Source of the DNA: Astragalus membranaceus
Taxonomy: Eukaryota > Streptophyta > Magnoliopsida > Fabales > Fabaceae
Length of the DNA stretch: 64,000 nt
NCBI GenBank assembly: GCA_039519185.1
Contig: CM076847.1
Coordinates: 64,245,521-64,309,520, forward strand
Direction of reading: 5' to 3'
Each line of letters starts with the position of its first letter. Positions within the stretch are counted from its first letter, which is position 1. Positions 10,225 through 20,855 of this stretch are shown in pieces. A program made the position numbers and the translations under genes. The notes beneath the pieces were generated by a model. The model did not search any database, was not told the origin of the DNA, and saw only the letters and a program-made list of their open reading frames with translations.

Positions 10225-10292
10225 CATATGATCACTATGAGTCATAGTCTACTCATTGTCTAGTCAGCAACATTAAACCTGTTATTTTAACA
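10225..10292 (-). repeat. remaining part of the 5' LTR of element C
   Basis: This continues the LTR interrupted at 5732. It ends with ATTTTAACA, which pairs with the TGTGAAAAT start at 5639 apart from one base. Host sequence follows. Confidence 0.65.
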
Positions 10293-10498
10293 ATCAGAAA
10301 AGTATCCTAATAATAAAGTGATAAATCAATGCATATCTCAACAAATCTATTCTAGTACTACACAGTGGGTCTAAGCTACTTGAAAAGTGGAACATTAATT
10401 CTATTCTATTTTCAACAAATACTAATAAATACCTTAGATCCATGATTTTTTATTTATTACCTTCTTGTAATTTTTACTTTTAACCATAGTATTATCTA

Positions 10499-10623
10499 CT
10501 CCCTCCGTAACACATTATAAACAACTATAAACAACAGTGAGTCAACAAAAGTTGATGTATTTGGTCCAATCAACTTTCGTTGACTCATTTTGGCTTACAA
10601 TGAGTTATGGAGGTAGGAGGGAG
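10499..10623. mobile_element. Stowaway-type MITE, 125 bp
   Basis: The ends are CTCCCTCCGTAAC and GGAGGGAG, flanked by TA on both sides (10497-10498 and 10624-10625), as in Tc1/mariner-related Stowaway elements. The centre is a near-perfect hairpin: GAGTCAACAAAAGTTGAT is repeated in inverted form with one mismatch. It lies in the intron upstream of the myosin exon at 10890. Confidence 0.85.
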
Positions 10624-10889
10624 TAATATGTATGATGTAGGTAAGAAATATAAACCAAAAAGTGTACTGATGAGGAATGATAAGATTCATATTATCTTTA
10701 AGGTTTTTGTTTGTGAATTAGGTTTTAGTTATTAAACTAAAAAGTTGAGCTTTAATGATTTTGGATTTTGATGAATTAGAGTTTCCAATAGATAGTTCTT
10801 TTTATATCCTGTATTGGCTTTCTATATGCAATGTCTATGATCATGATTTTTTTAACTTCTCTCCAATTTATGCTGCTTTGACATTGCAG

Positions 10890-12795
10890 ATTGGTATGCT
10901 TGAAGATACTAGAAATCGTACCCTTCATGGCATTTTACGTGTCCAAAGTTGCTTTAGGGGTTACCAAGCTCGTCGTTCTCTCAATGAGCTTCGAGGAGGA
11001 ATTGCTACTTTGCAGTCATGTATTTCATTTTTCACCGCCTCTTTCTTTCAGCCTTTGATATTGCCTGTCTGAAGAAAAGTATTATCTGTTATCTAATGGA
11101 AACAAATTACCTATTCATGCAGTTATTCGAGGAGACAAAACCAGAAAGGGATATGTAGCTTTGCTTCAGAGACATAGAGCTGCTGTTATTATACAGAAGC
11201 AAATAAAAGCCGCATTTGTAAGAAACAGAACAAGGGCTATTAGTGATGCTGCAATTGTCATACAATCAGGTTAGAGTTTATATTTTATAGATGCTAAGAT
11301 ACATGCTATGCTCTTTTTTTGTTGTTTGGATGGGTTGGGTATCCAACTGTTAGCTAGTCTCAAATCTCCTAATAATAAATAAAATAAAATAAAAATAAAA
11401 ACCCCAACAAGTGGTACGAAAGCCTGTTGGTGTATGATCCAATAGCAATCCATATTCTCTGACAACGGGTTACACACATATGGCCGAGACTCTCACTTGA
11501 GTGGGAGATGGTTGGTATCCAAGTTTGAGATAGTCTCACATTGCCTAATAATGTCTGAGGTTGGATCCATTAACCTATCACCTTAAGGTTTTGGGAATAA
11601 ATGTGGTCTAAGTCTCTTGCTACACCCATAAAATAAACAAAATAAAAATATTAGAAAACCCAACAAGATGTTTGAATTAGATCTTACAAAGATTGAACAC
11701 CTTTTTTTTCTTACAAAAATGATTATTGGCTCTTATTTTTGACCTCTTTAATAAAATAAAATTGAATTCCTACCTAAAGTGTGCAAATGAATGATGGATT
11801 CAAGTTAGCATAGGTGTTACGCCAAGTATATCACATTCGAAAGGCCTAAATTTTAGCGTAAAACAAATGGTGCTATATTTTATTGTATTTTACTGTCATT
11901 GTTGGTAATTTCTCCATTTTATCTGAACTATTATTTGCAGTCATCCGTGGTTGGTTGGTAAGAAGATGCTCTAGCGATATTGGATTTTTAAATTCTGGGG
12001 ACACGAAGGTATTTTCTTTCCCCAAGTTCATAAACTATATAGTATCTGACCCTTGTTTTATACAAGCGGAATGTGTATATTTTTATTGTAAAAGCTTCAT
12101 TTTCGCGATATTTACAATCACGAACTCCTAAACAGACAAAAGAGTCAGATGAGGTTCTGGTGAAGTCTTCTTTCCTGGCTGAATTACAGCGCCGGGTACT
12201 AAAGGCTGAAGCTGCTCTGAGGGAAAAAGAAGAAGAAAATGACATCCTTCACCAACGTATCCATCAATATGAGAGCAGGTGGTCTGAGTATGAAGTGAAG
12301 ATGAAATCCATGGAAGATGTGTGGCAGAAACAAATGAGATCACTACAATCTAGCCTCTCCATTGCAAAGAAGAGCCTTGCAATTGATGACTCTGAAAGAA
12401 CTTCAGATGCATCAGTTAATGCAAGTGATGAGCGGGATTACAGCTGGGATGTGAGTAGTAATCACCGACGTCAAGAAAGCACTGGAACAAGATCAACGAG
12501 TGCTGGTTTGAGTGTTATAACTCGGCTGGCTGAAGAATTTGAGCAGAGGAGTCAGGTATTCGGTGACGATGCCAAATTCTTGGTTGAGGTGAAATCTGGT
12601 CAAGCAGAAGCAAGTTTGAACCCAGATCAAGAGCTTAGAAGGTTAAAACAGATGTTTGAAGCTTGGAAAAAGGATTATGGGGGAAGATTACGTGAAACAA
12701 AGTTGATTTTAAATAAACTTGGAACTGAAGAAGGTGCACTTGAGAAAATGAAGAAGAAATGGTGGGTTAGAAGGAACAGTACAAGGATAAGTTAA
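10890..12795 (+). CDS. myosin class VIII, C-terminal four exons (neck IQ motifs and tail)
   Basis: Exons are 10890-11019, 11123-11269, 11941-12008 and 12136-12795, all with GT-AG introns and matching phases, ending in TAA. The protein begins IGMLEDTRNRTLHG, the segment right after the motor domain. It has three IQ-type calmodulin-binding motifs (RVQSCFRGYQARR, AVIIQKQIKAAFVRNR, IVIQSVIRGWLVRR). A coiled coil follows (LAELQRRVLKAEAALREKEEEN... to about 12350), then a Ser-rich linker and the conserved tail ending KKKWW.RRNSTR. This matches plant myosin VIII (ATM1/VIII-1 type), an actin motor linked to plasmodesmata and endocytosis. The motor exons must lie left of the retrotransposon nest, or are lost. 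The frame is undamaged here, which favours a living gene. Confidence 0.9.
11331..11665 (+). mobile_element. possible TRIM (miniature LTR element) in a myosin intron
   Basis: Two related direct copies start at 11331 and 11509 (GGTATCCAA..., AGTCTCA..., CCTAATAAT) and both end in CCCAACA (11409 and 11665). Directly after the first is TGGTACGAAAGCC (11412), similar to an initiator tRNA-Met primer site. Before the second is a purine-rich GAGTGGGAGATG. The left copy is shortened to about 79 bp against 157 bp on the right. No target duplication is evident. Confidence 0.45.
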
Positions 12796-13560
12796 TTTCA
12801 ACATCTCTTAAATTTAATATATTTTATTTTTTGGGTTCGACTTTGCTTAGTCGAAAACGAGGAGAATACCATAGGAAAGCTTAAAAATAGGAGGGATAGG
12901 AAAAGGCCACGGATGGAGTTATTTTACTACTGTTGGGTTAGTTGTTGCTACCCATCTTTCTACATAATTTATCAGCCTCTTCGAAATACTTCGTAAATCC
13001 AAGGTATGACTGTCTGCAATAGAGTATAATGGGTCTAATTCTTGTATGGACCTGTTATGAGGAGCTTGGTAACACCATATTGTGAAGTAAGAGAGCTATA
13101 CTGCAAACTTTAGGGATCCAGGTATATCCTTTTCTAGTATGTGAATTGCATGTCAAATTTGTTATGGAAGCCCAAAAATGTAATCTACTGTGCAACTTAT
13201 TGGCCATGCAAAAGTCATAGTAAAATACTGATATTTATTGAAATTTAAAAGTTGATATTCTTGTAAAATGTTATGAGACTTAATTGTTAGCTGAATTGAT
13301 TGAACATGCTTTGATGCATTACAAAAACAACTCTTACAAGGAGTGGATCCAAATTGTTGTCCTATTTTGAGCTTGATTTGGGATCTGGGGTAAATTTGTA
13401 ATTGACTAACAAAAAGACAAAATATGTCATTTTTACTTTTTCTTAAACTCCAATCAAATTCTCTCTCCTCTCTCATTTCTTATTTTTTATCTACTATTTA
13501 CTATAGAATTATACAAACTAAGATCATGAAATTACTATATTAGACATTCACTAAATTTGT
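12796..13560. other. myosin 3' untranslated and downstream region
   Basis: AT-rich sequence follows the myosin stop. It probably includes the 3' UTR up to about 13160. No gene or clear repeat was recognised. Confidence 0.4.
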
Positions 13561-15887
13561 CACCTATCTTCTATAAGTCTACTATCTACTATCTAATATC
13601 TATTTTTATAAACAAATCTCCTATGAAAATTACCAATTTGGATCTCTTATTAACAAGTTACATATCTAATTTAAAGCTAAAAATATCATTACCCTCTCTT
13701 TCTTTTTCTTTTTACAACATCTTTCTTCCTTTTTCTCTCTTTCTTCTTAGACTCTCTTTCCTCATTTTCACTTTTCTCTTACACTCTCTTTCTTATTTTT
13801 TTCTTTTTACCTTATTTTTACTTTTTCTATAAACAATTCTTCTCATTCTCTTATCACTTCATTTTAGTTTTTTTTTAACTAAATTTCTAAGTTTATACAA
13901 ACAGTTCTCTACTAAAATTACTTATAAAAATGCAAATGAGCCGCACTAAAAAGCAAAAAAAAAGGAAAAAGTTATCACATTAAAATTTTAATTTTTCTCT
14001 CCGAAATTTGTTTACACTCTTATTGATAATCCACAATCTATCTTTTACTAATCTACTATATAATCTACTAATCAACTAAAATAATCAATTGAAACTACAA
14101 GATAACTGCAATGATATATAAAAAAATACGGGATAACTGCACTGATATATAAAAAAGGATTAATATTTTTCATTGATAAGTAAAATTTTTGAAGACTAAC
14201 ATAAACTTACTATCTAAAAAACAAGAAGATTTAATGACTATTTAAACTACCGATTAACATTTAAAAAATATTTCTTATTGATAATCTACTATCTCTCTTT
14301 ACTATCTAGTATAATCTACTAATTAAATAAAATAATCAATTGAAACTACGAGATAATCGTACTGATATATAAAAAAATAGGGGATAACAGCACTAATATA
14401 TAAAAAAACACGAGATTAATATTTGTCATTGATAATTAAAATTTTTGAAGACTATTAATAAACCTACTATCTAAAAAATCAGGAGGCTTAATGACTATTT
14501 AAACTGATTAATATTTAAAACACATGTGACAAATATTTGTCACTAATATCTAAAAAAGAACAAATAATTGTCACTGTTATATAAAAAAACACGGGATAAA
14601 TATTTGTTATTGATAATCTACTATCTATCTTTTACTATCTACTATAATCTACTAATCAACTCAAATAATCAATTGAAACTATGAGATAATTGCACTGATA
14701 CATAAAAAACACGGCATAACTGCACTGATATAAAAGAATACGGGATAACTGCAATGATATATATAAAAACACGGGATAGCTGCACTGATATATAAAAAAA
14801 CACTGGATAACAACACTGATATATAAAAAAACACGGGATAAATGCACAGATTGTTTTTAAATGATACTTTTACATTTTTTGATTTTAATATTTATCTATT
14901 TTTTGATTTGCAACTCCTCTTTTATCAACTTTAAATTTGTCTTTATTTTCACGGGGTAATGTTCAGACTATTTAAATAGTGTCTAAGTTCATTCATAAAA
15001 AGAACACGACAGCACCCATGCGTATGCACGGGTATCCTACAAGTATCTATTTAAGGGTAAAAAATTCACTACCCTCTCATTCTTTTTCTTCTTACACTCT
15101 CTTTCTTCCTTTTTTTCCTCTTTCTTCTTACACTCTCTTTCCTCCTTTTCACTTTTCTCTTACACCCTCTTTCTTCATTTTTTCTTTTTACTTTACTTTT
15201 ACTTTTCTCATAAACAACGATTTTATTTCTCTTATCACTTTACTTTAGTTTTTTTAACTAAATTTCTAAACTTATACAAACACTACTCTACTAAAATTAC
15301 CTATAAAAATGTAAATTAGTCACACTAAAAAACAAAAAAAAAAAATCACCTTTTTAGAAAAAGTTATCACTTTAAAATTTTAATTTTTCTCTCCAAAATC
15401 TGTTTACACTCTTATTGATAATCTAGTATCTATCTTTTACTATCTACTATAATCTACTAATCAACTAAAATACACAATTGAAACTACGAGATAACTCCAA
15501 TGATATAAAGAAAAACACAGGATAACTGCACTGATATATAAAAAAACACAGAATTAATATTTGTCATTGCAATTAAAATTTTTGTAGACTACTATAAACC
15601 TACTATCTAAAAAATAACAAGGTTTAACGACTATTTAAACTACGGATTAATATTTTAAACAAATATTTCTTATTGATAATCAACTATCTCTATTTTACTA
15701 TCTACTATAATTTACTAATCAACTAAAATAATTAATTGAAACTACGATATAACTGCACTGATATATAAAAAAACACAGGATAATTGCACTAATATATAAA
15801 AAACACGAGATTAAAATTTGTCATTGATAATTAAATTTTTTGAAAAATACTTCAACAAACCTACTATCTAAAAAACAAGAGGTGACA
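13560..15887. repeat. AT-rich direct repeats (about 1.38-kb period) with an inner minisatellite
   Basis: The stretch 13690-14060 recurs at about 15070-15450 with clear similarity: the pyrimidine-rich TTTCTTCTTACACTC part, the AAAATTACCTATAAAAATG part, and the TTTTCTCTCC part. This gives a unit near 1.38 kb, with the second copy truncated at 15887. Within it, units of about 35 bp resembling ACTGATATATAAAAAAACAC and GGGATAACTGC recur, most densely at 14680-14850. A short imperfect hairpin (ACCCATGC...GCACGGGT) lies at 15014-15033. No coding capacity is evident. The element type is unknown. Confidence 0.6.
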
Positions 15888-16723
15888 AAGCTAACAGCTC
15901 AAGTAGCTTCCCTCACCAATATGGTCAAGAATCTCACCACGTCCAATGCTATAGCATCTAATGCTATAGCATCTACTAAGAACAGAGTCAACAGAAGCTG
16001 CTGCTACCATTGAACAAGCCCCTCCTGGTGAAACCAGTTGTGTCTATTGTGGAGGAGGGAACATTTATGAAGAATGCCCAAGCAATCCTGTATCTGTGAA
16101 CTATGTGGGATTCAATAAAAATAATAACCCCTATTCAAACTCCTACAATCCTGGGTGGAGAAACCATCCCAACTTCAGATGGAACAATAATGCAGCAAGT
16201 TCATCTACTGCTGCAACACCAAATGCACCACCAGGATTCCCTGCTCAGCAACAACAAAGGCAGAATAGTCAGCCTGTTAACAACTCCTTGGAGACCATAT
16301 TAAAGGATTTTGTGAAGGATACCAAAGACTTCATGAAAGACACTAAGGCTTCAGTTCTATTTCATGATGCTGCTATCAAGAACCTTGAAAATCAAGTGGG
16401 GCAGATTGCTACTCCTCTAACTCAGGCCTAGTGGAGCTTTGCCATCAACAACTGAAGCATCCACTTCACAGGTGCAGGGAAAAGAACAGGTAAAAGCTAT
16501 TTCATTAATGAGTGGTAAGGATTTGAAAGACTCATCAGAGATTCCAGCTGATGAGAATTCAAAAACACAAAAAAATGAAAAACCAGAAAAAGAAAAAAAG
16601 AATACTGATGCTATAGCACCTGAGGCTATAGCATCTGATGCTGCACATAGCTCGTCACAGAAAATTGTTCCTGAGTATCCACCTCCTCCTTTCCCACAAA
16701 GGCTGAGGAAGGCTCATGAGGAC
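15888..16723 (+). pseudogene. Athila gag fragment
   Basis: Several frames together give an Athila-like gag C-terminal half: a heptad-like TAQVASLTNMVKNL, then SNAIASNAIAS repeats. A degenerate zinc knuckle follows near 16038 (CVYCGGGNIYEEC, with Asn where His is expected). Next come NPVSVNYVG and NNPYSNSYNPGWRNHPNF. A further block 16439-16723 carries PPPPFPQRL. There are frameshifts near 15975 and 16430. The Tat/Ogre-like LTR interrupts it at 16724, and the gag continues at 20601. Confidence 0.8.
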
Positions 16724-19700
16724 TGTCATACCCCAATTTTGTCCGGCTTAGGTCAAAACCCTAATTTTCCACAAAATAAATAAATTGAGGAGTGAGGAGC
16801 ATTATGCATTGCATTTTTGAGTCCTGAAAGTCATTCCAGAGCTTTTTAAAATCATTTTTAGAGTTGAAATACACTTCCTGGATAAATTTGGGATTTAGGG
16901 TCAAAAATGGTATTTTGGTCATTTTGCAAAGTAGGATAATTTCTCATCAAGAATCATTGTGCATTTTTAAGGGAATTTATTTGAGGCAAAACGTTTTTGG
17001 TCATGTGTATGTATGTGCATGCATGCATTGTGCATCAAAAAATTCAAATTCAAAAAAGGCATCAAAAAGGAATATTCTACAAAAGTTTCAAGATGAGATT
17101 TTTATGATGTTTTTGGTCATGGTGATCTCATAAAATGGCATATTCCTAAGATTCCTAGTATGTGACCTAAATGGGGTGTATTTGTGTACAATTATCCTAA
17201 AAAGAATAATAAAAAATGAAGAGATAATTGAATGGTCATGCAATAGTACAATAGTACAAGTTGACAACTTGCAAAACTTGGGCACCACTCTCCCCTCAAT
17301 TTCGAAATTCCCTACTACTCTCTCATTTCTGTGCTTTCTCAATACCCCCAATCCATGTGAACTTCAATCCTAGCCTTTGATTCAAAATTAAAATCAAATC
17401 CTAGAGCACTTACTAATGCATGAAGACCATTATGCCCTTAAACCTAATTGCACTCTATATATACCTTGTTAAGCCCATCTCTCAAAAATCTTTGGCCTCT
17501 CATTTTCACCCTAGCACACCAAAAACCTCCCCCTTCACTCTCCAAAACCGTGGCCATCACACCCTCCTCCTTCATCCATTTTTGATTTTTTTTCTTCATC
17601 CAAACACCACCAATCCATCTCCCCTTCATCCCTCTCTCACATACTACTTCCATTCTCCACTAAAACTCAAGAACTTTCATCAAGAGGGGGTGGCCTTCAT
17701 TTTGGGCGTGGGTTCTTTGTTGGTGTCTTTGGTTGATTTGTGTTCTTTCTCTCCATTTCTTGCATAATCTAGCTAGGATCTAAGGTATACTCTAAAACCC
17801 TTGCACCATCTTCAGTCTTTTTGCATTAAAGCCCATTTTCCTCTTCACTTTTCATATCGCATATCATTATCATTTTGTTTAAAATGTAGTTTGTTGTTGT
17901 TGGTGAGAGGAGCCTTAAACACTATTGACAAGCACTTAGGGAGGCTTGGGTGTTTAAGGTGCCTCTCACCCATGAATAATTGGTTTCATGTTGTTTTGTG
18001 TTAATTTCTTGTATTTTTTGTGAAATAAAATGTGAATCCATGTTTGTTTGATTCGCGTACTATGATTAATGTATTCTTAAGCTAATTTTGTTGTTCCTCT
18101 TTGCTTGATGATGTACAATCTTGGCATTGGTATTTGATTTTGGTGTTAAATGTTATTTTCAACATATTTCACTTGCTAATATTTGTTGATGATCTAGCAA
18201 GATGATTCCTACTTGTGCTTTGTGCACTTTATGTTAAGTAGTTGAAGATTGCTAGATGTGATTCAACCTTGTTTATGTGTTCTCTAATTAGTCTTATTTT
18301 AATGTGCTTATTGTTAATGGTGGATGATCTAGTAAGATGATTCCTACTTGTGCTTTGTGCACTTTATGCTAAGTAGTTGAAGATTGCTAGATGTGATTCA
18401 ACCTTGTTTATGTGTTCTTTTATTTAAGTCTTGTTCTAATTTGCTTATTGTTAATTGTGGATGATAGACAAGTTGATTCTCACTAGTGCCTAGTGCACTT
18501 TTCTCAAAGTGAGAGGATTGCTCTATATGATTCAACCTTGTTTATGTGTTCTTTTATTTAAGTCATGTTCTAATTTGCTTATTGTTAATTGTGGATGATA
18601 GACAAGTTGATTCTCACTAGTGCCTAGTGCACTTTTCTCAAAGTGAGAGGATTAATCTATATGATTCAACTTTGTTTATGTGTTCTTTTATTTAAGTCTT
18701 GTTTTAATTTGCTTATTGTTAATTGTGGATGATAGGCAAGTTGATTCTCACTAGTGCCTAGTGCACTTTTCTCAAAGTGAGAGGATTGCTCTATGTGATT
18801 CAACTTTGATTTAATGTTTATTTATTTGTTCTTATATTCTAGTTTGATCATTGTTCATTGTTGATGATAAATCATGTGACTCCCACTTGTGCCCAGGGCA
18901 TCATATTTTAAGTGGTGAAGATGGTTTTAGATGATTCAACCTTCCTCTTGTAATTTTGTTCTTTAATGAATAAAAGATGAGATTGTAGGTTTATGGTTTA
19001 GGGTTTGTGAGGTATTGCAAGGGATAGGTTACCCAAAACCTTGATGCCCCCTCCTCTTTGATCGTGTTATTAACCTTTGGGCATTTGTTCATATTATTGA
19101 TTGCAAAGGATAGGCTTACCCTAGTCTTGATGCAATTCCTTTTGTTCATGTTATTGAGAAATCATTGCTCACATGTTCACTAGCTTAACTAAGATCACTC
19201 TATGCCTGTGATCAATTGTTTAATTGCTCTTGATGCAACTTAAATGTCTTGATTTAATTGTGTGCCATCCTCTCCACTTGTATGACCTCCTAATGAAGAC
19301 GTAAGCCTACTTGCTTTTTGTAGCATAGAGTCATTAGGGTAAATACACTCTTTCTTACACACACACACACATTTGTCTTGAGAACCTTACTTTGCATCCT
19401 TGACATTTGAATCTTTGATTGTATTGGCATGTTTAGTCTTAGTTGACGTTTAACAAATGCGTGATTGCTCGATTAACGAATGTGCTTGAACTTTATAACC
19501 AATCTTCGATAATAACTTCACTCTTTCCCAAAAACCTCTCAAACTCTTTCCTAACCAATGCAAGTTATTAGTGACTATCACCCAAAGCCTTTGCTTGTTT
19601 GATTGTCATGAACGCTATCAAGAGTTATTAGTAATGATCACTCAAAGCCTTTGCTTGCTTGGTCATTATGAAAGCTCTTCCTTTTTCCAAACGCTTTCAA

Positions 19701-20584
19701 AAGCATTTTCATTTTCAAATTAGAACTACGTCGCCTTTGATTCTCCACCCGGAGATACGTAGGAGCAGGGCCACGCCACTGTCAAGCGCAAAAATAAACA
19801 ATTTCTAAAATTAAAAAAATATACAAACACATCTCTTTCATTTCAAAAGTCAAAAAATCTTATTTTCAAAGTAGGGGATTAAGTCGGTCGTACGGCCGGG
19901 TTAGTCATCGTTTTAGGATAAGTGAACTGTGGTCCTTCAGAGCCCCAGCGCTCCTTCAGCCCTCAGCGGCACTCCAGACCCCCAGTGGTCCTTCAACACA
20001 GATCACACAATCCTAAAACCCCTATTTTAAAAAAACACCAACCAACAAACGTTTTCTAAAAGAGAACTACGTAAGCTTTGAATTCTCCATCGCACCGGGA
20101 GATACGTAGGAGCGGGTCACATCCCGTCAAGCATAACAAATAAAAATCATTTTCACAATAAGTTTTCAAATAATTATTTTCAAAAGAACCAAGAACTACG
20201 TAGCTTTGAATTCTCCATCGCATTGGGAGATACGTAGGAGTGAGAGGCTAACTCTCGTCAAGCGCCAAAAATAAAATTTTCATTAAGTCTTCTCATTCCC
20301 TTTCCAATAAAGAGGCAATTTAAGTATTTTCCAAATCAACACTTAAAACCACACGTTTAATTAAAGGTTCCCTTTCGGTAGAAAGGAGGTGTGGGGTGCT
20401 AATACCTTCCCCATGCCTAACCGACCCCCGAACCCAAATTTTCCGGTTTCCAAAAGGCCATTGCTTTCCAAAAAAGGGTTTTTTTTCCAATGTTTTACCT
20501 TAAAAAAATATTGGTGGCGACTTCATTATTTTAAAAAGTTGTAAACGAAGAAAGATCCCCTCAGGGACTTTTTCGGGCGCAACA
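16724..20584 (+). repeat. Tat/Ogre-like LTR (about 3.86 kb) inserted in Athila gag
   Basis: It starts TGTCATACCCCAATTTTGTC and ends GGGCGCAACA, immediately followed by GCTGGCGACTTCACTG, which resembles a tRNA-Arg primer binding site as used by Ogre elements. Three modules of GAACTACGT(A/C) with GGAGATACGTAGGAG lie at about 19723, 20064 and 20193, typical of Ogre-type LTR ends. A TATATATA box is near 17454. After about 16 bases of primer site the Athila reading resumes, so no internal domain remains. Flanks AGGAC and AGGAT are nearly the same and could be the target duplication. Confidence 0.75.
18180..18960 (+). repeat. six tandem repeats of about 134 bp inside the Ogre-like LTR
   Basis: Units begin GATGAT(C/A)(T/G)A near 18188, 18322, 18462, 18593, 18727 and 18862. 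Each holds a CTAGTGCC or CTTGTGCT phrase, a TTCAACCTTG phrase and a TTATGTGTTCT phrase. The first two units are one subtype, the next three another, and the last is diverged. Confidence 0.8.
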
Positions 20585-20600
20585 GCTGGCGACTTCACTG
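20585..20600 (+). other. tRNA-Arg type primer binding site stub
   Basis: GCTGGCGACTTCACTG directly follows the LTR end, and TGGCGACT matches the complement of a tRNA-Arg 3' end. It is followed at once by Athila gag sequence. Confidence 0.6.
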
Positions 20601-20855
20601 AGGATCATGAAAGAGCACAATTACACATCAATGTCCCTTTGGTGGAGGCACTTCAACAAATGCCAAACTATGAAAAACTCATGAAGGATGTCCTCACCAA
20701 AAGAAGAAGACTTGGTGAATTTGAAACTGTGGCAATGACTGGTGAAAGTAGTTCAATTGTTCAAAATAAACTTCCAAGAAAACTCAAGGATCCTGGCAGT
20801 TTCACCATACCCTGCTCCATTGGAAAATTTTACAATGGTAGAGCTTTATGTGCCT
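20601..20855 (+). pseudogene. Athila gag end and start of protease
   Basis: The translation reads EDHERAQLHINVPLVEALQQMPNYEKLMKDVLTKRR..., then the linker into protease (DPGSFTIPCSIGKFYNGRALC). It stops being Athila-like near 20855, just before the catalytic Asp region. The rest of protease is missing, replaced by unrelated sequence up to 26797. Confidence 0.8.

Noticed and set aside
15014..15040. Possible Helitron 3' end (hairpin ACCCATGC...GCACGGGT)
   Set aside because: The expected CTRR terminus after the hairpin is not present (CTAC is seen) and no 5' end was found.
13557..15248. Small open frames rich in Leu, Phe and Ser
   Set aside because: They come from pyrimidine-rich repeat DNA and have no domain or start context.
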